Positions 24,902 to 34,784 of a DNA stretch of 64,000 nucleotides are shown here, piece after piece. The stretch is from Flavobacteriales bacterium (GTDB lineage Bacteria; Bacteroidota; Bacteroidia; Flavobacteriales_D; Crocinitomicaceae): assembly GCA_947475095.1 (NCBI GenBank), contig CANJLG010000001.1:62001-126000 (forward strand), given 5' to 3'. The position numbers were made by a program, and so were the translations under genes. Each line of letters begins with the position of its first letter. Position 1 is the first letter of the stretch. The notes beneath the pieces are model-generated. The model made no database searches, had not been told where the DNA came from, and saw nothing but the letters and a program-made list of their open reading frames with translations.

Positions 24902-25951
24902 ATGGATTATTCAAAAGAATTGCGTCCCGAAATTCGTCGAAAAATGAAGTTAAACTTGGTTTACGTTATCGCATTTAGTGTAACAATGTTATTTGCGGGC
25001 CTAACTTCTGCCTACATCGTTAGTATGGGGGCAGGGTTTTGGTTAAAATATCCGCTGCCTAATTACTTTTATTGGAGCACGTTTTTTATTGGATTAAGCA
25101 GCTTATTTTTTGTCGTTTCCTTAATTTCTGTTAAAAAACAGAAGACGACACTTCATAAAGTGTCGATGCTAGTCACCTTAATTTTCGGAATACTATTTGT
25201 CGTATTTCAGTTTTTTGGATTTAATAAATTAATTGACTCAGGAATACACCCTGCAAAAAATTACATTATGGTAAGCGATGGTCGCTACGGCGACTATTTT
25301 GAAATTAAATATAAAGGTAGTTTTATTGAAGTGGACGGTAATGAATATAAAGTCAATGGTAAAAAAATGTCTAAAAATGAATATAAAGAGCTTCAAGATT
25401 TCACCAAACAATTTATTAATCCAAGACAGAAAAGTGCTATTTATGTTAAAGAAAATCCTAATTTCTCAATATTTTTAAATGACGAACCCGTACTAATAAA
25501 ATCAAATCACTTTTATCTCTCTGATTCTATTCTAATGGGACATGTTGACGAAATTCGCCTGAGTGATCTCGCTGTTAACATTCGTGATGGAAGGGGAGAC
25601 TTTTTTGCCCGCGGAACGTATGGAAAAGACTTTACGATCTATTTCAAGGGGAAGGCACTCGGATATAAAAACAGAGAATTAGTTTTTAATAATAGGATTT
25701 TGTCTGCATCTTTACAAATTAAAGCAGCAGAAGCTTCAGATGCAGCAAGTTCATATTTATTTATCCTAACGGTCTTACATGTATTACACGTTCTTGTCAC
25801 CATTGGATTTTTAATCGTTGTTGTAATCAATTCATTATTAAATAGATATACATCCGAAAACTATCTACCTGTATTGACAACTGGTGTTTTTTGGCATTTT
25901 TTAGGTTTTTTATGGCTATATCTATTGCTGTTTTTAGTTTTTATTCACTAA
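24902..25951 (+). CDS. Cytochrome c oxidase subunit III-like protein with inserted domain (first copy)
   Basis: This 349-residue membrane protein belongs to the COX3/CyoC family. Its N-terminus (ELRPEIRRKMKLNLVYV, LFAGLTSAYIVSM, NYFYWSTFFIGLSS) and C-terminus (LTVLHVLHVLVTIGFLI, GVFWHFLGFLWLYLLLFL) carry the COX3 pattern with five or so transmembrane helices. Between helices 3 and 4, about residues 112-270, lies a hydrophilic insert of about 155 residues with alternating short strands (YFEIKYKGSFIEVDGNEYKV). Ordinary bacterial COX3 lacks such a domain. A second COX3 follows 21 bases downstream. In Bacteroidota, tandem COX3 copies next to COX4 are common; COX1 and COX2 are not in the window. 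Confidence 0.88.
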   Translation: MDYSKELRPEIRRKMKLNLVYVIAFSVTMLFAGLTSAYIVSMGAGFWLKYPLPNYFYWSTFFIGLSSLFFVVSLISVKKQKTTLHKVSMLVTLIFGILFVVFQFFGFNKLIDSGIHPAKNYIMVSDGRYGDYFEIKYKGSFIEVDGNEYKVNGKKMSKNEYKELQDFTKQFINPRQKSAIYVKENPNFSIFLNDEPVLIKSNHFYLSDSILMGHVDEIRLSDLAVNIRDGRGDFFARGTYGKDFTIYFKGKALGYKNRELVFNNRILSASLQIKAAEASDAASSYLFILTVLHVLHVLVTIGFLIVVVINSLLNRYTSENYLPVLTTGVFWHFLGFLWLYLLLFLVFIH

Positions 25952-25972
25952 ATTTGCTAAAAATTTTAGTAA

Positions 25973-27166
25973 ATGGCGGGACATGCAGTAGAACTTGATT
26001 CTAAAACACTTTGGGGAGGAAAAGAGTCTCCTTTTTCAACGAGTTACGGAAAATTAATGATGTGGTTTTTCCTGGTTTCTGATGCCCTAACATTTACCGG
26101 GCTTTTAATTGCCTATGGATATACTCGGCACTCGGCGCAAGATGCTTGGCCGATTGGAGAAGAAACATTTAATTCAATGCCCTTTCTTGGACATGGTTAT
26201 CCCTTATTGTACGTAGCATTAATGACATTTATATTAATCGTTTCGTCCGTTACAATGGTGCTAGCGGTAGAAGCCGGTCACCGTATGGACAAATCTGGTG
26301 TTATTAAATGGATGATTGCTACAATAATTGGGGGCTTCTTTTTCGTAGGCTCACAGGCTTGGGAATGGAGCCATTTTATTCATGGTTCTGAATTTGGTAA
26401 AATCGAATTAGCTGATGGATCGCAAGCAATTGTTAAGGGTCATTTTGGTGAGATCGAAAGCTTTACAGTACTTAAAGAGGGGAAACACTTAAAAAAAGGC
26501 GAAATTGTTAAATCCGACTTATTGCATCAATTTCAACATGCAGCAGAAACAGGAAAGATCTTTCGAAGTGAAGCAATGATTAGTAATCTCAATAATCAAC
26601 GCAATATTATTGCTGCTTTAAAAAAAGATACTACTGGCGTTCCAGGTTCGGCGGAAAAAGCTATTTCTTTAAAAGCTAATCTTATTTCCCTAGAAAAAGA
26701 ATTAGCACTCATAAAATCCAAACCAGTAACGGCTGGGGTCTTAATTTTACACGATGGGTCAATTGCCAAAATAAACAAAAAATCGGATGAGCATTTAATG
26801 TTGGTGACAAAAAAATCGGGAAATACATTCAAAGTTGGTGGAGAACCAATTAAGGATAAAAAAGCAGAAGAGCTTTATTACGGAGCACTCACTGAGGGCA
26901 CTGCAAATAAAGTTGTCTATGGTGCAAATCTTAAACAAAATGAATATGGGCCGCAACAATACGGTCAATTCTTTTTCTTTATAACTGGATTTCATGGATT
27001 TCACGTATTCTCAGGTGTTGTGATTAATATTATCATTTGTATTGGTGTTGTATTAGGGACATACCATAAAAGAGGCCACTACGAAATGATTGAGAAAACA
27101 GGGCTATATTGGCATTTTGTTGACTTAGTTTGGGTTTTTGTTTTTACATTTTTCTATTTAATTTAA
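25973..27166 (+). CDS. Cytochrome c oxidase subunit III with inserted domain (second copy)
   Basis: This 397-residue COX3 homologue is more canonical than its upstream neighbour: WGGKESPFSTSYGKLMMWFFLVSDALTF, SSVTMVLAVEAGH, GSQAWEWSHFI at the middle, and TGFHGFHVFSGVVINI with YWHFVDLVWVFVFTFFYLI at the end are the usual quinol/cytochrome oxidase subunit III signatures. Between WSHFI and the TGFHGFH helix it carries a hydrophilic insert of about 190 residues (roughly 145-335) containing HxF/Lys-rich helices and short strands. It is likely part of the proton-pumping terminal oxidase membrane complex. Both COX3 genes share the operon with subunit IV. Confidence 0.92.
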   Translation: MAGHAVELDSKTLWGGKESPFSTSYGKLMMWFFLVSDALTFTGLLIAYGYTRHSAQDAWPIGEETFNSMPFLGHGYPLLYVALMTFILIVSSVTMVLAVEAGHRMDKSGVIKWMIATIIGGFFFVGSQAWEWSHFIHGSEFGKIELADGSQAIVKGHFGEIESFTVLKEGKHLKKGEIVKSDLLHQFQHAAETGKIFRSEAMISNLNNQRNIIAALKKDTTGVPGSAEKAISLKANLISLEKELALIKSKPVTAGVLILHDGSIAKINKKSDEHLMLVTKKSGNTFKVGGEPIKDKKAEELYYGALTEGTANKVVYGANLKQNEYGPQQYGQFFFFITGFHGFHVFSGVVINIIICIGVVLGTYHKRGHYEMIEKTGLYWHFVDLVWVFVFTFFYLI

Positions 27167-27176
27167 ATTATAAGAT

Positions 27177-27545
27177 ATGTTAAGAGACGATTTAATCGAA
27201 TATTCACTTAATTCTCATCATTCAGAAGAAGCTGGTAAAAAAATTCGTAAAAAAATATTTTTAGTTACCATTTTACTGACCTCCATTACTATTGTTGAAG
27301 TTCTTTTAGGAGCTTTTATCCATCAAAGCTCAAGTATGTGGGCCTTTGTAAAATGGACTTTTGTAGCCTTAACCATATTAAAAGCCGGCTATATCGTAAT
27401 GGTATTTATGCATTTAGGCGATGAGAAAAAATGGATGAGAAATGTAATTTTAGTTCCTTACTTTTTGTTTGTTGCTTATTTAATTTTTATTGCGCTTTGG
27501 GAGGCATTAGAAGTAGGAAACGCTTTTGCCACTTATGGTAATTAA
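27177..27545 (+). CDS. Cytochrome c oxidase subunit IV family protein
   Basis: This 122-residue protein has three transmembrane helices (about 30-50, 58-80 and 92-114). The pattern ITIVEVLLGAFIH, then LTILKAGYIVMVFMHLGDEKKWMRN and LVPYFLFVAYLIFIALWEAL is that of bacterial subunit IV proteins (CyoD/CtaF type), which stabilise the oxidase complex. The MVFMHLGDE segment between helices 2 and 3 is a family hallmark. It begins ten bases after the second COX3 and is followed two bases later by a SCO-like gene. Confidence 0.93.
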   Translation: MLRDDLIEYSLNSHHSEEAGKKIRKKIFLVTILLTSITIVEVLLGAFIHQSSSMWAFVKWTFVALTILKAGYIVMVFMHLGDEKKWMRNVILVPYFLFVAYLIFIALWEALEVGNAFATYGN

Positions 27546-27547
27546 TA

Positions 27548-28222
27548 ATGCTTCCTAAACCCACGAAAAATAAAAAAAAAGCTGTTTTAGCCTTGTTGCT
27601 TGTGCTAGCACCCGCTATTATTTTGGTTGCTTTTTCTTTCATAGGCTGTGAACACAAATTTCAAAAGCTGGAAGTTTTTGGTGAGGTAAAGCCATTTACC
27701 TTCATTGATGCCGATAATAAAATTAGAAACTCTTCTGAATTTAAAAATGACATTGTATTAATCACAACCATACAAAATGATTGCCCTAATGCATGTGCAA
27801 TTTCACTGTGGCACCTAAACCAGTTGATTTATCAACATATCCGAAAGAACGCCCATAAACAAATGAAGCAGGTTCGTATAATTTCCTTTTTAACAGATGG
27901 AAAAGGTGAGCCCCTCAAAAATTTAAATGAAATAAAATTAGCTTTAAATGATCTTGCCGAAGGATATGATCCTAACCTTTGGATTCTCGCTAATGGAAAT
28001 CCCCGAGAAATTTATAATATTTCCAATAACGGACAAACCCTTTTACAAAAAGGAGACAAGTATTTTGGGGGAGAAGCATTCCAAGAATTAATGCTATTAA
28101 TCGATAAAACGGGACGCCTAAGGATGGTTTTGCCTGGAAATGAGGAGGGCTTAATTAGAAGAATGAAAGAAAATATTGCTTTGCTTCAAAAAGAATACGA
28201 CAAATTAAAGAGTCAAAAATGA
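27548..28222 (+). CDS. SCO-like membrane-anchored thioredoxin-fold protein lacking the copper histidine
   Basis: This 224-residue protein has one N-terminal transmembrane anchor (about 12-33) and a SCO1/SenC-type thioredoxin fold. The CxxxC copper/thiol motif is kept as DCPNACA (C79, C83). The histidine that completes copper binding in SCO proteins is missing: aligning with the downstream paralogue, its GGYAHSGSF corresponds to GGEAFQELM here, so His is replaced by Phe 178. The following LLIDKTGRLRMVL matches the usual LVDKSG strand. It may therefore act as a thiol reductase or have lost metal function. Its stop overlaps the start of the next SCO gene (ATGA). Confidence 0.85.
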   Translation: MLPKPTKNKKKAVLALLLVLAPAIILVAFSFIGCEHKFQKLEVFGEVKPFTFIDADNKIRNSSEFKNDIVLITTIQNDCPNACAISLWHLNQLIYQHIRKNAHKQMKQVRIISFLTDGKGEPLKNLNEIKLALNDLAEGYDPNLWILANGNPREIYNISNNGQTLLQKGDKYFGGEAFQELMLLIDKTGRLRMVLPGNEEGLIRRMKENIALLQKEYDKLKSQK

Positions 28223-28890
28223 CACGCTTATTTTTTTTAGCAATTGCTCTTTGTTTTTGGCTAGTGTCCTGCGTTGAAAATAAGCCCATGCCACTGCCAA
28301 AACTAGGTAATTTTGATGTCATCTACCACACGAAAAATGGCAAGGTTTCAACAGATACAATTTACCCCAAAATACCTGTCTTTCATTATCTTAATGAGGA
28401 TTCCGTTTCGGTATCAAATAAAGATTTTAATAATAAAGTTTGGATTGTTGAATTTTTCTTTGCGAAATGTCCAACAATATGCCCTATAATGAATAATCAA
28501 TTAAAAAAACTTGTGAATGAAACCGAAAAATTAAAAGATCATATTCAAGTAATATCATTCACAATCGATCCAAAAACTGATGGCCCAACTCAATTAAAAG
28601 AATATAAAATACGGAATAAGATTACTGCAGAAAATTGGGTGTTCTTATCCGGCAATGAAGCTCAAACACATACACTAGGCATTAAAAATTTTTTAACCTT
28701 TGCAGGAAAAGATGAAGATGCTGCAGGAGGGTATGCACATTCTGGTTCGTTTACCTTAGTTGATAAATCTGGTTATGTTCGAGGGGTTTATGCGGTTACT
28801 AATTACGATTTAACCGTCAATAAGACAGAATACCAGCGCTTAGTAAATGATGTAAAAAACTTGCTTAAATATGAATACCATGTCAACTAA
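28219..28890 (+). CDS. SCO1/SenC family copper chaperone
   Basis: This 223-residue exported lipoprotein (LVSC lipobox, Cys 18) has an intact SCO fold. It carries CPTIC (C84, C88) and the distal copper ligand H174 in GGYAHSGSF, plus QVISFTIDPKTDGP and FTLVDKSGYVRGVY, all typical. The role is to deliver copper to the Cu-A centre of cytochrome c oxidase subunit II or keep its cysteines reduced. Context supports this: it follows COX3, COX3 and COX4, and is translationally coupled to the preceding SCO-like gene. Confidence 0.95.
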   Translation: MTRLFFLAIALCFWLVSCVENKPMPLPKLGNFDVIYHTKNGKVSTDTIYPKIPVFHYLNEDSVSVSNKDFNNKVWIVEFFFAKCPTICPIMNNQLKKLVNETEKLKDHIQVISFTIDPKTDGPTQLKEYKIRNKITAENWVFLSGNEAQTHTLGIKNFLTFAGKDEDAAGGYAHSGSFTLVDKSGYVRGVYAVTNYDLTVNKTEYQRLVNDVKNLLKYEYHVN

Positions 28891-29404
28891 TGAATTAAAA
28901 TCTTCGAAGTACAGAAAATTGGTAATTGCCTTGTCTATTATTATTCCCCTAGCCGTTGCTGCTCTTTTTGGAATTAAAATACCTGGGGTAGACTTGTTTT
29001 TTTTGCCGCCATTTTATGCTAGTCTTAATGGTTTAACTGCTCTTTTGTTAATTATTGCTTTAATTTTTATTAAAAATGGCCAAAGAAAAAAACATCAAAT
29101 AACCATACAAATTTGTATGGTCCTTTCAATTGTTTTTTTACTAAGCTATATTGCCTACCACATTACATCCGACACTACTAAATACGGGGGGGGTCTTCCT
29201 ATAGTATATTATTTCATTTTGATCTCCCATATTTTACTTAGTGTAGCAGTAATTCCAATTGTGCTATTTGCGTATTTATTTTCTTGGGAAGGTGATTTTG
29301 TTAAACACAAGAAATGGACAAGATTTGCTTTTCCTATTTGGCTATATGTAGCCATTACAGGAGTAGTAGTATATTGGATGATTTTCCCTTATTACAAACA
29401 TTAA
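28871..29404 (+). CDS. DUF420 family membrane protein (oxidase assembly-associated)
   Basis: This 177-residue protein has about five transmembrane helices. The pattern GVDLFFLPPFYASLNGLTALLL, then QITIQICMVLSIVFLLSYIAYH, then VYYFILISHILLSVAVIPIVLF matches DUF420, a family found with cytochrome oxidase genes and related to the CtaM assembly factor. His residues in the AYHI, ISHILL and KHKKW segments are the conserved ones of the family. It overlaps the SCO1 gene by 20 bases; a second in-frame ATG at 28880 would shorten it by three residues. Its stop overlaps the stop of the convergent gene. Confidence 0.9.
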   Translation: MNTMSTNELKSSKYRKLVIALSIIIPLAVAALFGIKIPGVDLFFLPPFYASLNGLTALLLIIALIFIKNGQRKKHQITIQICMVLSIVFLLSYIAYHITSDTTKYGGGLPIVYYFILISHILLSVAVIPIVLFAYLFSWEGDFVKHKKWTRFAFPIWLYVAITGVVVYWMIFPYYKH

Positions 29405-30546
29405 TTTATTTTGATTTCAACACGTCTATTTGCTTCTCGCTGATCGTCGTCTGTTGGGTTTTCGTAAAGGGGTTTAGAATTACCAAAACCAATTGCCTTA
29501 AGTCGTTCTGATTTAATTCCGTTCTGAACCAGATATAACATGATTTTTTGCGCTCGCTTTTTGGATAATCTCTGAGAACTCATCGAGTTCTTGCCTTCAT
29601 CATTAACATGGCCTTGTATTTCAATAGAAATACTCGGATTTAATGCTAAAAAATCTTTAAGTCGTTTTAGTTTTGGCATCGATTCATCCGATATTATTGA
29701 TAGCCCTCCGATAAAATTTATGTCGTCCAACTTGGCAATGGTCCCGCTAGTTATTGCAACTAAACGTATGGTGTCATGACTGCTAATGTTGCCAACAATT
29801 TTATGTTTTAATAAATCTTTTGAGAAATATCCTTCGGCATCAATTCGAATATTCGCATTTAAATTTTTAGTATTATTGATTCGTAAATCGCTGGCCTTAT
29901 AAGCCCCATCAAGGTCTCCAGTAGAGGAAATATAAATCCTTGAAACCACAGGTTTATTAGTTTTCTCATCGACCAAATGAAGTGAATAAATGGCTTTATC
30001 ATATCGACTAACTAAATTTAAAGAAAGTGAATCTTCTAAATATTCGCCGGTTGAGGTGCTTTTATCAAATTTCAATCTGAAATCTACAGCAGATCGCGAT
30101 CCTTTCTTCGTGTTAAAAGCAATGAAATAGGTGCTATTCTGATTTACGAACATTGGCTTGATTTGACTATTCGCATCTTTATTTCGCCTGTAGTGACAAA
30201 CAATTAAATTGGCGGTTTTATTGATGATTTCTTCGCAAGGATTAGGCATTTTACACTCAAAAATAAAGATCATTAAGGAGTCTGGTGCATTGGAGAACTC
30301 GATATTTAAATTCCCGAAAGAACTAGGAGAAAAATTAAGCCAAATATAATTATTGGAAATATTGGGGAAATTACAATATCCAAAAAGATTAAGCTCGTCG
30401 AATTTCTTGTTTCCTAAAAAATTTAAGGAATAGGAAATGTTACCATTAACTAGGACGCTTCCACTACACTTAGAAATATCTGTTTTCTGAGCAATAGAGT
30501 TAAGACAGATTACCAAAAATAAAACAGTTGTTCTATTTAACCACAT
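29401..30546 (-). CDS. OmpA-family envelope protein
   Basis: This 381-residue exported protein (signal peptide to about NSIAQ) begins at ATG 30546; the open frame to TTG 30558 is discarded. The N-terminal half is not recognised but is secreted and beta-rich. The C-terminal ~115 residues are an OmpA-type peptidoglycan-binding domain: SIEIQGHVNDEGKN, SQRLSKKRAQKIMLYLVQNG, ERLKAIGFGNSKPLY and REANRRVEIKIN. This anchors the protein to peptidoglycan in the periplasm. A starting point of PE_PGRS-like or gliding-linked function cannot be judged. It follows DUF4403 by 16 bases, suggesting a two-gene unit. Confidence 0.88.
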   Translation of the reverse strand: MWLNRTTVLFLVICLNSIAQKTDISKCSGSVLVNGNISYSLNFLGNKKFDELNLFGYCNFPNISNNYIWLNFSPSSFGNLNIEFSNAPDSLMIFIFECKMPNPCEEIINKTANLIVCHYRRNKDANSQIKPMFVNQNSTYFIAFNTKKGSRSAVDFRLKFDKSTSTGEYLEDSLSLNLVSRYDKAIYSLHLVDEKTNKPVVSRIYISSTGDLDGAYKASDLRINNTKNLNANIRIDAEGYFSKDLLKHKIVGNISSHDTIRLVAITSGTIAKLDDINFIGGLSIISDESMPKLKRLKDFLALNPSISIEIQGHVNDEGKNSMSSQRLSKKRAQKIMLYLVQNGIKSERLKAIGFGNSKPLYENPTDDDQREANRRVEIKIN

Positions 30547-30562
30547 GTGGCTATTCAACGCA

Positions 30563-31945
30563 TTAATTTATTTTTAGTTTCAAGTCTCCTATGATATTCG
30601 TTCTAATAACTAAGTGACTGTTCGATAAGTGCAAACTATTTATGTAGATAACATCGATTTGGCCAACCATTTTCACGTCATCTGTTAATGAAGTGTTTAA
30701 CTGCTTACTAACATCTGCCTTTACATTTTCTAAAAGGGGCTGAAGGTCATACGTAGCAACTTTTTGTATTTCATTAATGATCTTATCATTAAACATCCAT
30801 TTTGCCGTCTTCAACAAAACACTTTTTGTTTCAACATCAAAGCCAACATCTATTATTGAAACACGTTGTAGTGTATTGTCTAATTTAGGCTTTCCCACTA
30901 GAAATAAGGTCCCTTTTTTGGCACCTTCAAATGAAACCGCAATGACTAGCACACTGTCTAAAGCACCATTAATTATAACGTTTTTGATAATAATTTTCTT
31001 GCTCTTAAATTCAATTTCTTTATCTTTTAAAGCGTGATTTATAATGGCACTTATGGAATCATAGGAAGCGTTAATATCTATGATCATATCTAAACCATTT
31101 GTTTTTTTAAAGGCTTGCATGTCTGGAAAAGCTATTTTATTAAAGGGGTGCTTTTCGGTAACAACCATTGGGGAAATGCCGAGATTCAAGTCTACATCTA
31201 CTTTTCCCGTGGCAAATGCTAAACGACCAAGTGAAATTGTACTTGGCTGAAGGTACAAAAAACCATAATTTTCAATAGGGATGGGTTCTTGAAGTTCTGT
31301 CCATGCTTCTTTTATAGATGATCGAATATCAATAGATTCTATTTGCTTATCAATGTCATTTTCAAGTTTAATTAATTCACCTTGCACCTGTTTTTTAACC
31401 TCGGTAGTAACATCATAATTTAAAAAAGTTATTTTGCAGGGATCTATTATCTCAAACTTATCCAATTGAGTCGTTGCGTTGAATTTAAAGGTCGGTGTTA
31501 AATCTATTTTTGTTCTATAAGCTACCTTCACCCTACGCATCGGTTCGTCAATCCCACAACTCACATAAACTCTTGGAATAATACAAGTTCCTGTTTTATC
31601 AAATAAATAGTGACATGTTGGACAATAATTTAATTTTAAATCAAATTTTCCATCTACCGAATAGTTAAGAGCATCTTTTTGATAGCTAAAAACAATTGGC
31701 TGCCTAAAAAACCGGTAGGAAAAACTAATGCCTTCGCATCGCTGATCTTGTCCTGAAAAAGACATGGGCAAGGTCTTTTCTACTTCTTTTAAATAAGAAC
31801 TTAAATTTATCTGGATGGGTATTGTTAAGGAGGAAATTTTCGTATTCAGGGCTGGAGGTGGAATTACCCTCGTTACTGGCGCTGTCACTTCGATTGTTTT
31901 ACAGCCAACCAAGATGAAGGTTAAAAGAAGTAAAAAAAATCTCAT
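30563..31945 (-). CDS. DUF4403 family lipoprotein
   Basis: This 460-residue lipoprotein (LVGC lipobox, Cys 15) matches DUF4403, a family of large beta-rich envelope proteins. The sequence alternates strand-like segments such as PIVFSYQKDALNYSVDGKF and GTIFLVGKPKLD-type regions, and has a Cys-rich loop, NYCPTCHYLFDKTGTC. The two halves look related, as in BPI/lipid-binding double domains, but this is an impression only. The biochemical function is unknown. It lies upstream of the OmpA-family gene on the same strand. Confidence 0.85.
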   Translation of the reverse strand: MRFFLLLLTFILVGCKTIEVTAPVTRVIPPPALNTKISSLTIPIQINLSSYLKEVEKTLPMSFSGQDQRCEGISFSYRFFRQPIVFSYQKDALNYSVDGKFDLKLNYCPTCHYLFDKTGTCIIPRVYVSCGIDEPMRRVKVAYRTKIDLTPTFKFNATTQLDKFEIIDPCKITFLNYDVTTEVKKQVQGELIKLENDIDKQIESIDIRSSIKEAWTELQEPIPIENYGFLYLQPSTISLGRLAFATGKVDVDLNLGISPMVVTEKHPFNKIAFPDMQAFKKTNGLDMIIDINASYDSISAIINHALKDKEIEFKSKKIIIKNVIINGALDSVLVIAVSFEGAKKGTLFLVGKPKLDNTLQRVSIIDVGFDVETKSVLLKTAKWMFNDKIINEIQKVATYDLQPLLENVKADVSKQLNTSLTDDVKMVGQIDVIYINSLHLSNSHLVIRTNIIGDLKLKIN

Positions 31946-32015
31946 TCATTCATAAAATTAGGTTAAAACGAATGTGGAGTAATTTTAGATGATAGATATG
32001 GACATTACCCTCTGA

Positions 32016-33245
32016 TTACTTCATTTTGTTTTGCATGCCTTTATCTAGGGCATCCAAAAACTCTTCGGTATAGACATAGTGCTGCCCATGATTTAATCTG
32101 TTCCCATGAATACAAACGGCTAAATCCTTTGTCATTATTCCCGATTCTACGGTATCGATGCATACTTGCTCTAAATCATTACAAAAATTAATTAATGCTT
32201 GATTATTGTCGAGCTTTCCTCTAAAAGCCAAGCCTCTCGTCCAGGCAAATATTGATGCTATTGGATTAGTTGATGTCTTTTTTCCTGCTTGATGATCGCG
32301 ATAATGCCTAGTTACTGTTCCATGTGCCGCTTCTGACTCCATAATCTCGCCGTCTGGGGTAATTAAAACAGATGTCATTAAGCCCAAGGATCCAAAACCT
32401 TGTGCTACTGTATCGGATTGAACATCACCATCGTAATTTTTACATGCCCAAACAAAATTTCCGTTCCATTTTAATGCCGAAGCCACCATGTCGTCAATTA
32501 GTCGGTGTTCGTAGCTTATGCCTGCAGCGATAAACTTTTCCTTAAAATCCGCTTGGTAAATTTCCTCGAATATATCCTTGAATCTACCATCATATTTTTT
32601 TAGAATCGTATTTTTTGTTGACAAATAAAGTGGCCATCTTTTAGAAAGTGCCATATTGAAACAACTGTGTGCAAATCCTCGAATTGATTCGTCTGTATTA
32701 TACATCGCCATTCCAACTCCATCTCCCTGGAAATTATAAACATCAAAGGTTTGAACCTCTTCGCCATTTTCAGGAGTGAAGGTCATCGTTAGCTTCCCCT
32801 TTCCTTTAAAGACAGCGTCGGTTGCCCTATACTGATCTCCAAAAGCATGCCTTCCAACAATTATTGGTGCAGTCCAGTTACTAACTAAGCGTGGAACATT
32901 TTGCATAACAATGGGCTCTCTAAAAACAGTTCCATCTAATATATTTCGAATAGTTCCATTTGGAGATTTCCACATGGATTTTAAATTAAATTCTATAACC
33001 CTGTTTTCGTCAGGGGTAATGGTTGCGCATTTTATACCAACCTTGTATTTTTTTATTGCTTCGGCTGCGTCAATTGTAATTTGATCCGAGGTTTCATCAC
33101 GCTTTTCAATACCTAAATCATAATATTTTATATCAATATCTAGATAAGGAAGGATCAGTTTGTCTTTAATAAATTTCCAAATTATTCTGGTCATTTCGTC
33201 CCCGTCTAACTCAACTACGGGATTGGCTACTTTAATTTTTGACAT
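32016..33245 (-). CDS. icd: NADP-dependent isocitrate dehydrogenase, eukaryotic-type
   Basis: This enzyme oxidatively decarboxylates isocitrate to 2-oxoglutarate in the TCA cycle. The 409-residue size and the opening [18 protein letters not shown] identify the homodimeric subfamily II found in mitochondria and many Bacteroidota, not the E. coli type. Motifs are [15 protein letters not shown], the substrate-phosphate loop [48 protein letters not shown] with the metal Asp residues, and [14 protein letters not shown] of the cofactor site. All are intact. fumC lies 75 bases upstream on the same strand. Confidence 0.97.
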   Translation of the reverse strand: MSKIKVANPVVELDGDEMTRIIWKFIKDKLILPYLDIDIKYYDLGIEKRDETSDQITIDAAEAIKKYKVGIKCATITPDENRVIEFNLKSMWKSPNGTIRNILDGTVFREPIVMQNVPRLVSNWTAPIIVGRHAFGDQYRATDAVFKGKGKLTMTFTPENGEEVQTFDVYNFQGDGVGMAMYNTDESIRGFAHSCFNMALSKRWPLYLSTKNTILKKYDGRFKDIFEEIYQADFKEKFIAAGISYEHRLIDDMVASALKWNGNFVWACKNYDGDVQSDTVAQGFGSLGLMTSVLITPDGEIMESEAAHGTVTRHYRDHQAGKKTSTNPIASIFAWTRGLAFRGKLDNNQALINFCNDLEQVCIDTVESGIMTKDLAVCIHGNRLNHGQHYVYTEEFLDALDKGMQNKMK

Positions 33246-33320
33246 TTTTTATATAAATTTAGTGAAGTAAAATTAAGCAAATAAATAGGATAGAATTGAT
33301 ATTTTTTCCTTAGTTGATGG

Positions 33321-34718
33321 TTAATTATGGTCTCCAATCATTTTCGAAGGGTCAACCAAGAAATCGTATTCTTCCGAAGTCACATAACCCAGAAGAATTG
33401 CAGCTTCTTTCAGCGTTGTTTCATTTTTATGAGCATATTTTGCTATTTCCGCTGCTTTATAGTACCCAATTTTCGGATTAAGGGCCGTTACCAACATAAG
33501 CGAATTGTCCAAATGTTTTTTAAGAACGGGTAAATTAGCTTGAATACCTACAGCGCAATTATCGGCAAAGGAAACACAAGCATCGCCTAGTAATCTTGCT
33601 GATTCTAGGACGTTGGATGCAATAACGGGTTTAAAAACATTCAATTCGAAATGGCCGTTTGAACCTGCAATAGAAACCGTCATGTCATTACCCATTACTT
33701 GAGCGCAAACCATCGTTAAGGCTTCTGGTTGAGTTGGATTTACTTTTCCTGGCATAATAGATGAACCTGGCTCATTATCTGGAATGATAAGTTCTCCAAT
33801 ACCACAACGAGGTCCAGAAGATAGCATCCGGATATCATTTCCGATTTTCATTAAAGATACGGACGATCTTTTGAAGGCACCAGACAGTTCAACCATTGCG
33901 TCATGGGCTGCCAATGCTTCAAATTTATTTTTAGCGGTTACAAAGGGAAAGCCTGTGAAATCAGAAATTTTCTTCGCTACTAATCGATCGTAGCCTTTTG
34001 GCGTGTTTAGGCCAGTTCCAACAGCTGTTCCGCCTAATGCCAATTCTGTTATCGCTTCCAATGCATTTTGAATCGCGCGCATTGAGTTATCTAGTTGGGC
34101 AACATAAGCACTAAACTCTTGGCCCAAAGTAAGTGGAGTAGCATCCATAAAATGAGTTCTCCCCGTTTTTACGATAGCCTTAAACTCAACAGACTTAGCG
34201 TGAAGAACCTCTCTGAGATGAAGTAGGGCTGGCAAAGTACATTCCTTTGTTATTTTATAAGCTGCGATATGCATGGCCGTAGGAAAGGTATCGTTGGACG
34301 ACTGAGATTTATTCACATCATCATTTGGACTTAATATTTTTTCTACATCTTGTAATTTGCCACCATTTAATTCATGTCCTCTATTGGCTATTACTTCATT
34401 GCAATTCATGTTGGATTGGGTGCCAGAACCTGTTTGCCAAATAACCAATGGGAATTCTTGATCGTGCATCCCCGTTAATATTTCGTCACAAACGGCAGAA
34501 ATTAGTTCCCGTTTTTCAATGGATAAAACCCCTAATTCAAAATTTGCGTGAGCAGCTGCTTTTTTCAAAAAAGCAAAGGCGTGAATTATCTCGATTGGCA
34601 TGGATGCTTCCTTTCCAATTTTAAAATTATTTCTAGAACGCTCTGTTTGCGCTCCCCAATAACGAGATGAAGGGACTTTTACTTCTCCCATTGTATCTTT
34701 TTCAATTCTAAATTCCAT
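33321..34718 (-). CDS. fumC: Class II fumarate hydratase
   Basis: This iron-independent fumarase interconverts fumarate and malate in the TCA cycle. It has 465 residues, as usual. Hallmarks are [20 protein letters not shown] at the N-terminus, [52 protein letters not shown] and the superfamily signature [11 protein letters not shown] with the catalytic-loop Ser. Each is intact. Start at ATG 34718 gives the standard N-terminus [12 protein letters not shown]. It is followed by icd on the same strand, forming a small TCA pair. No convincing -7/-33 pair is seen upstream. Confidence 0.97.
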   Translation of the reverse strand: MEFRIEKDTMGEVKVPSSRYWGAQTERSRNNFKIGKEASMPIEIIHAFAFLKKAAAHANFELGVLSIEKRELISAVCDEILTGMHDQEFPLVIWQTGSGTQSNMNCNEVIANRGHELNGGKLQDVEKILSPNDDVNKSQSSNDTFPTAMHIAAYKITKECTLPALLHLREVLHAKSVEFKAIVKTGRTHFMDATPLTLGQEFSAYVAQLDNSMRAIQNALEAITELALGGTAVGTGLNTPKGYDRLVAKKISDFTGFPFVTAKNKFEALAAHDAMVELSGAFKRSSVSLMKIGNDIRMLSSGPRCGIGELIIPDNEPGSSIMPGKVNPTQPEALTMVCAQVMGNDMTVSIAGSNGHFELNVFKPVIASNVLESARLLGDACVSFADNCAVGIQANLPVLKKHLDNSLMLVTALNPKIGYYKAAEIAKYAHKNETTLKEAAILLGYVTSEEYDFLVDPSKMIGDHN

Positions 34719-34784
34719 ATTATTGGTTTTATTAAATTATAATTTTTAATTTTGCTGTGTTGATTTATACAAAAATAATAGAAG

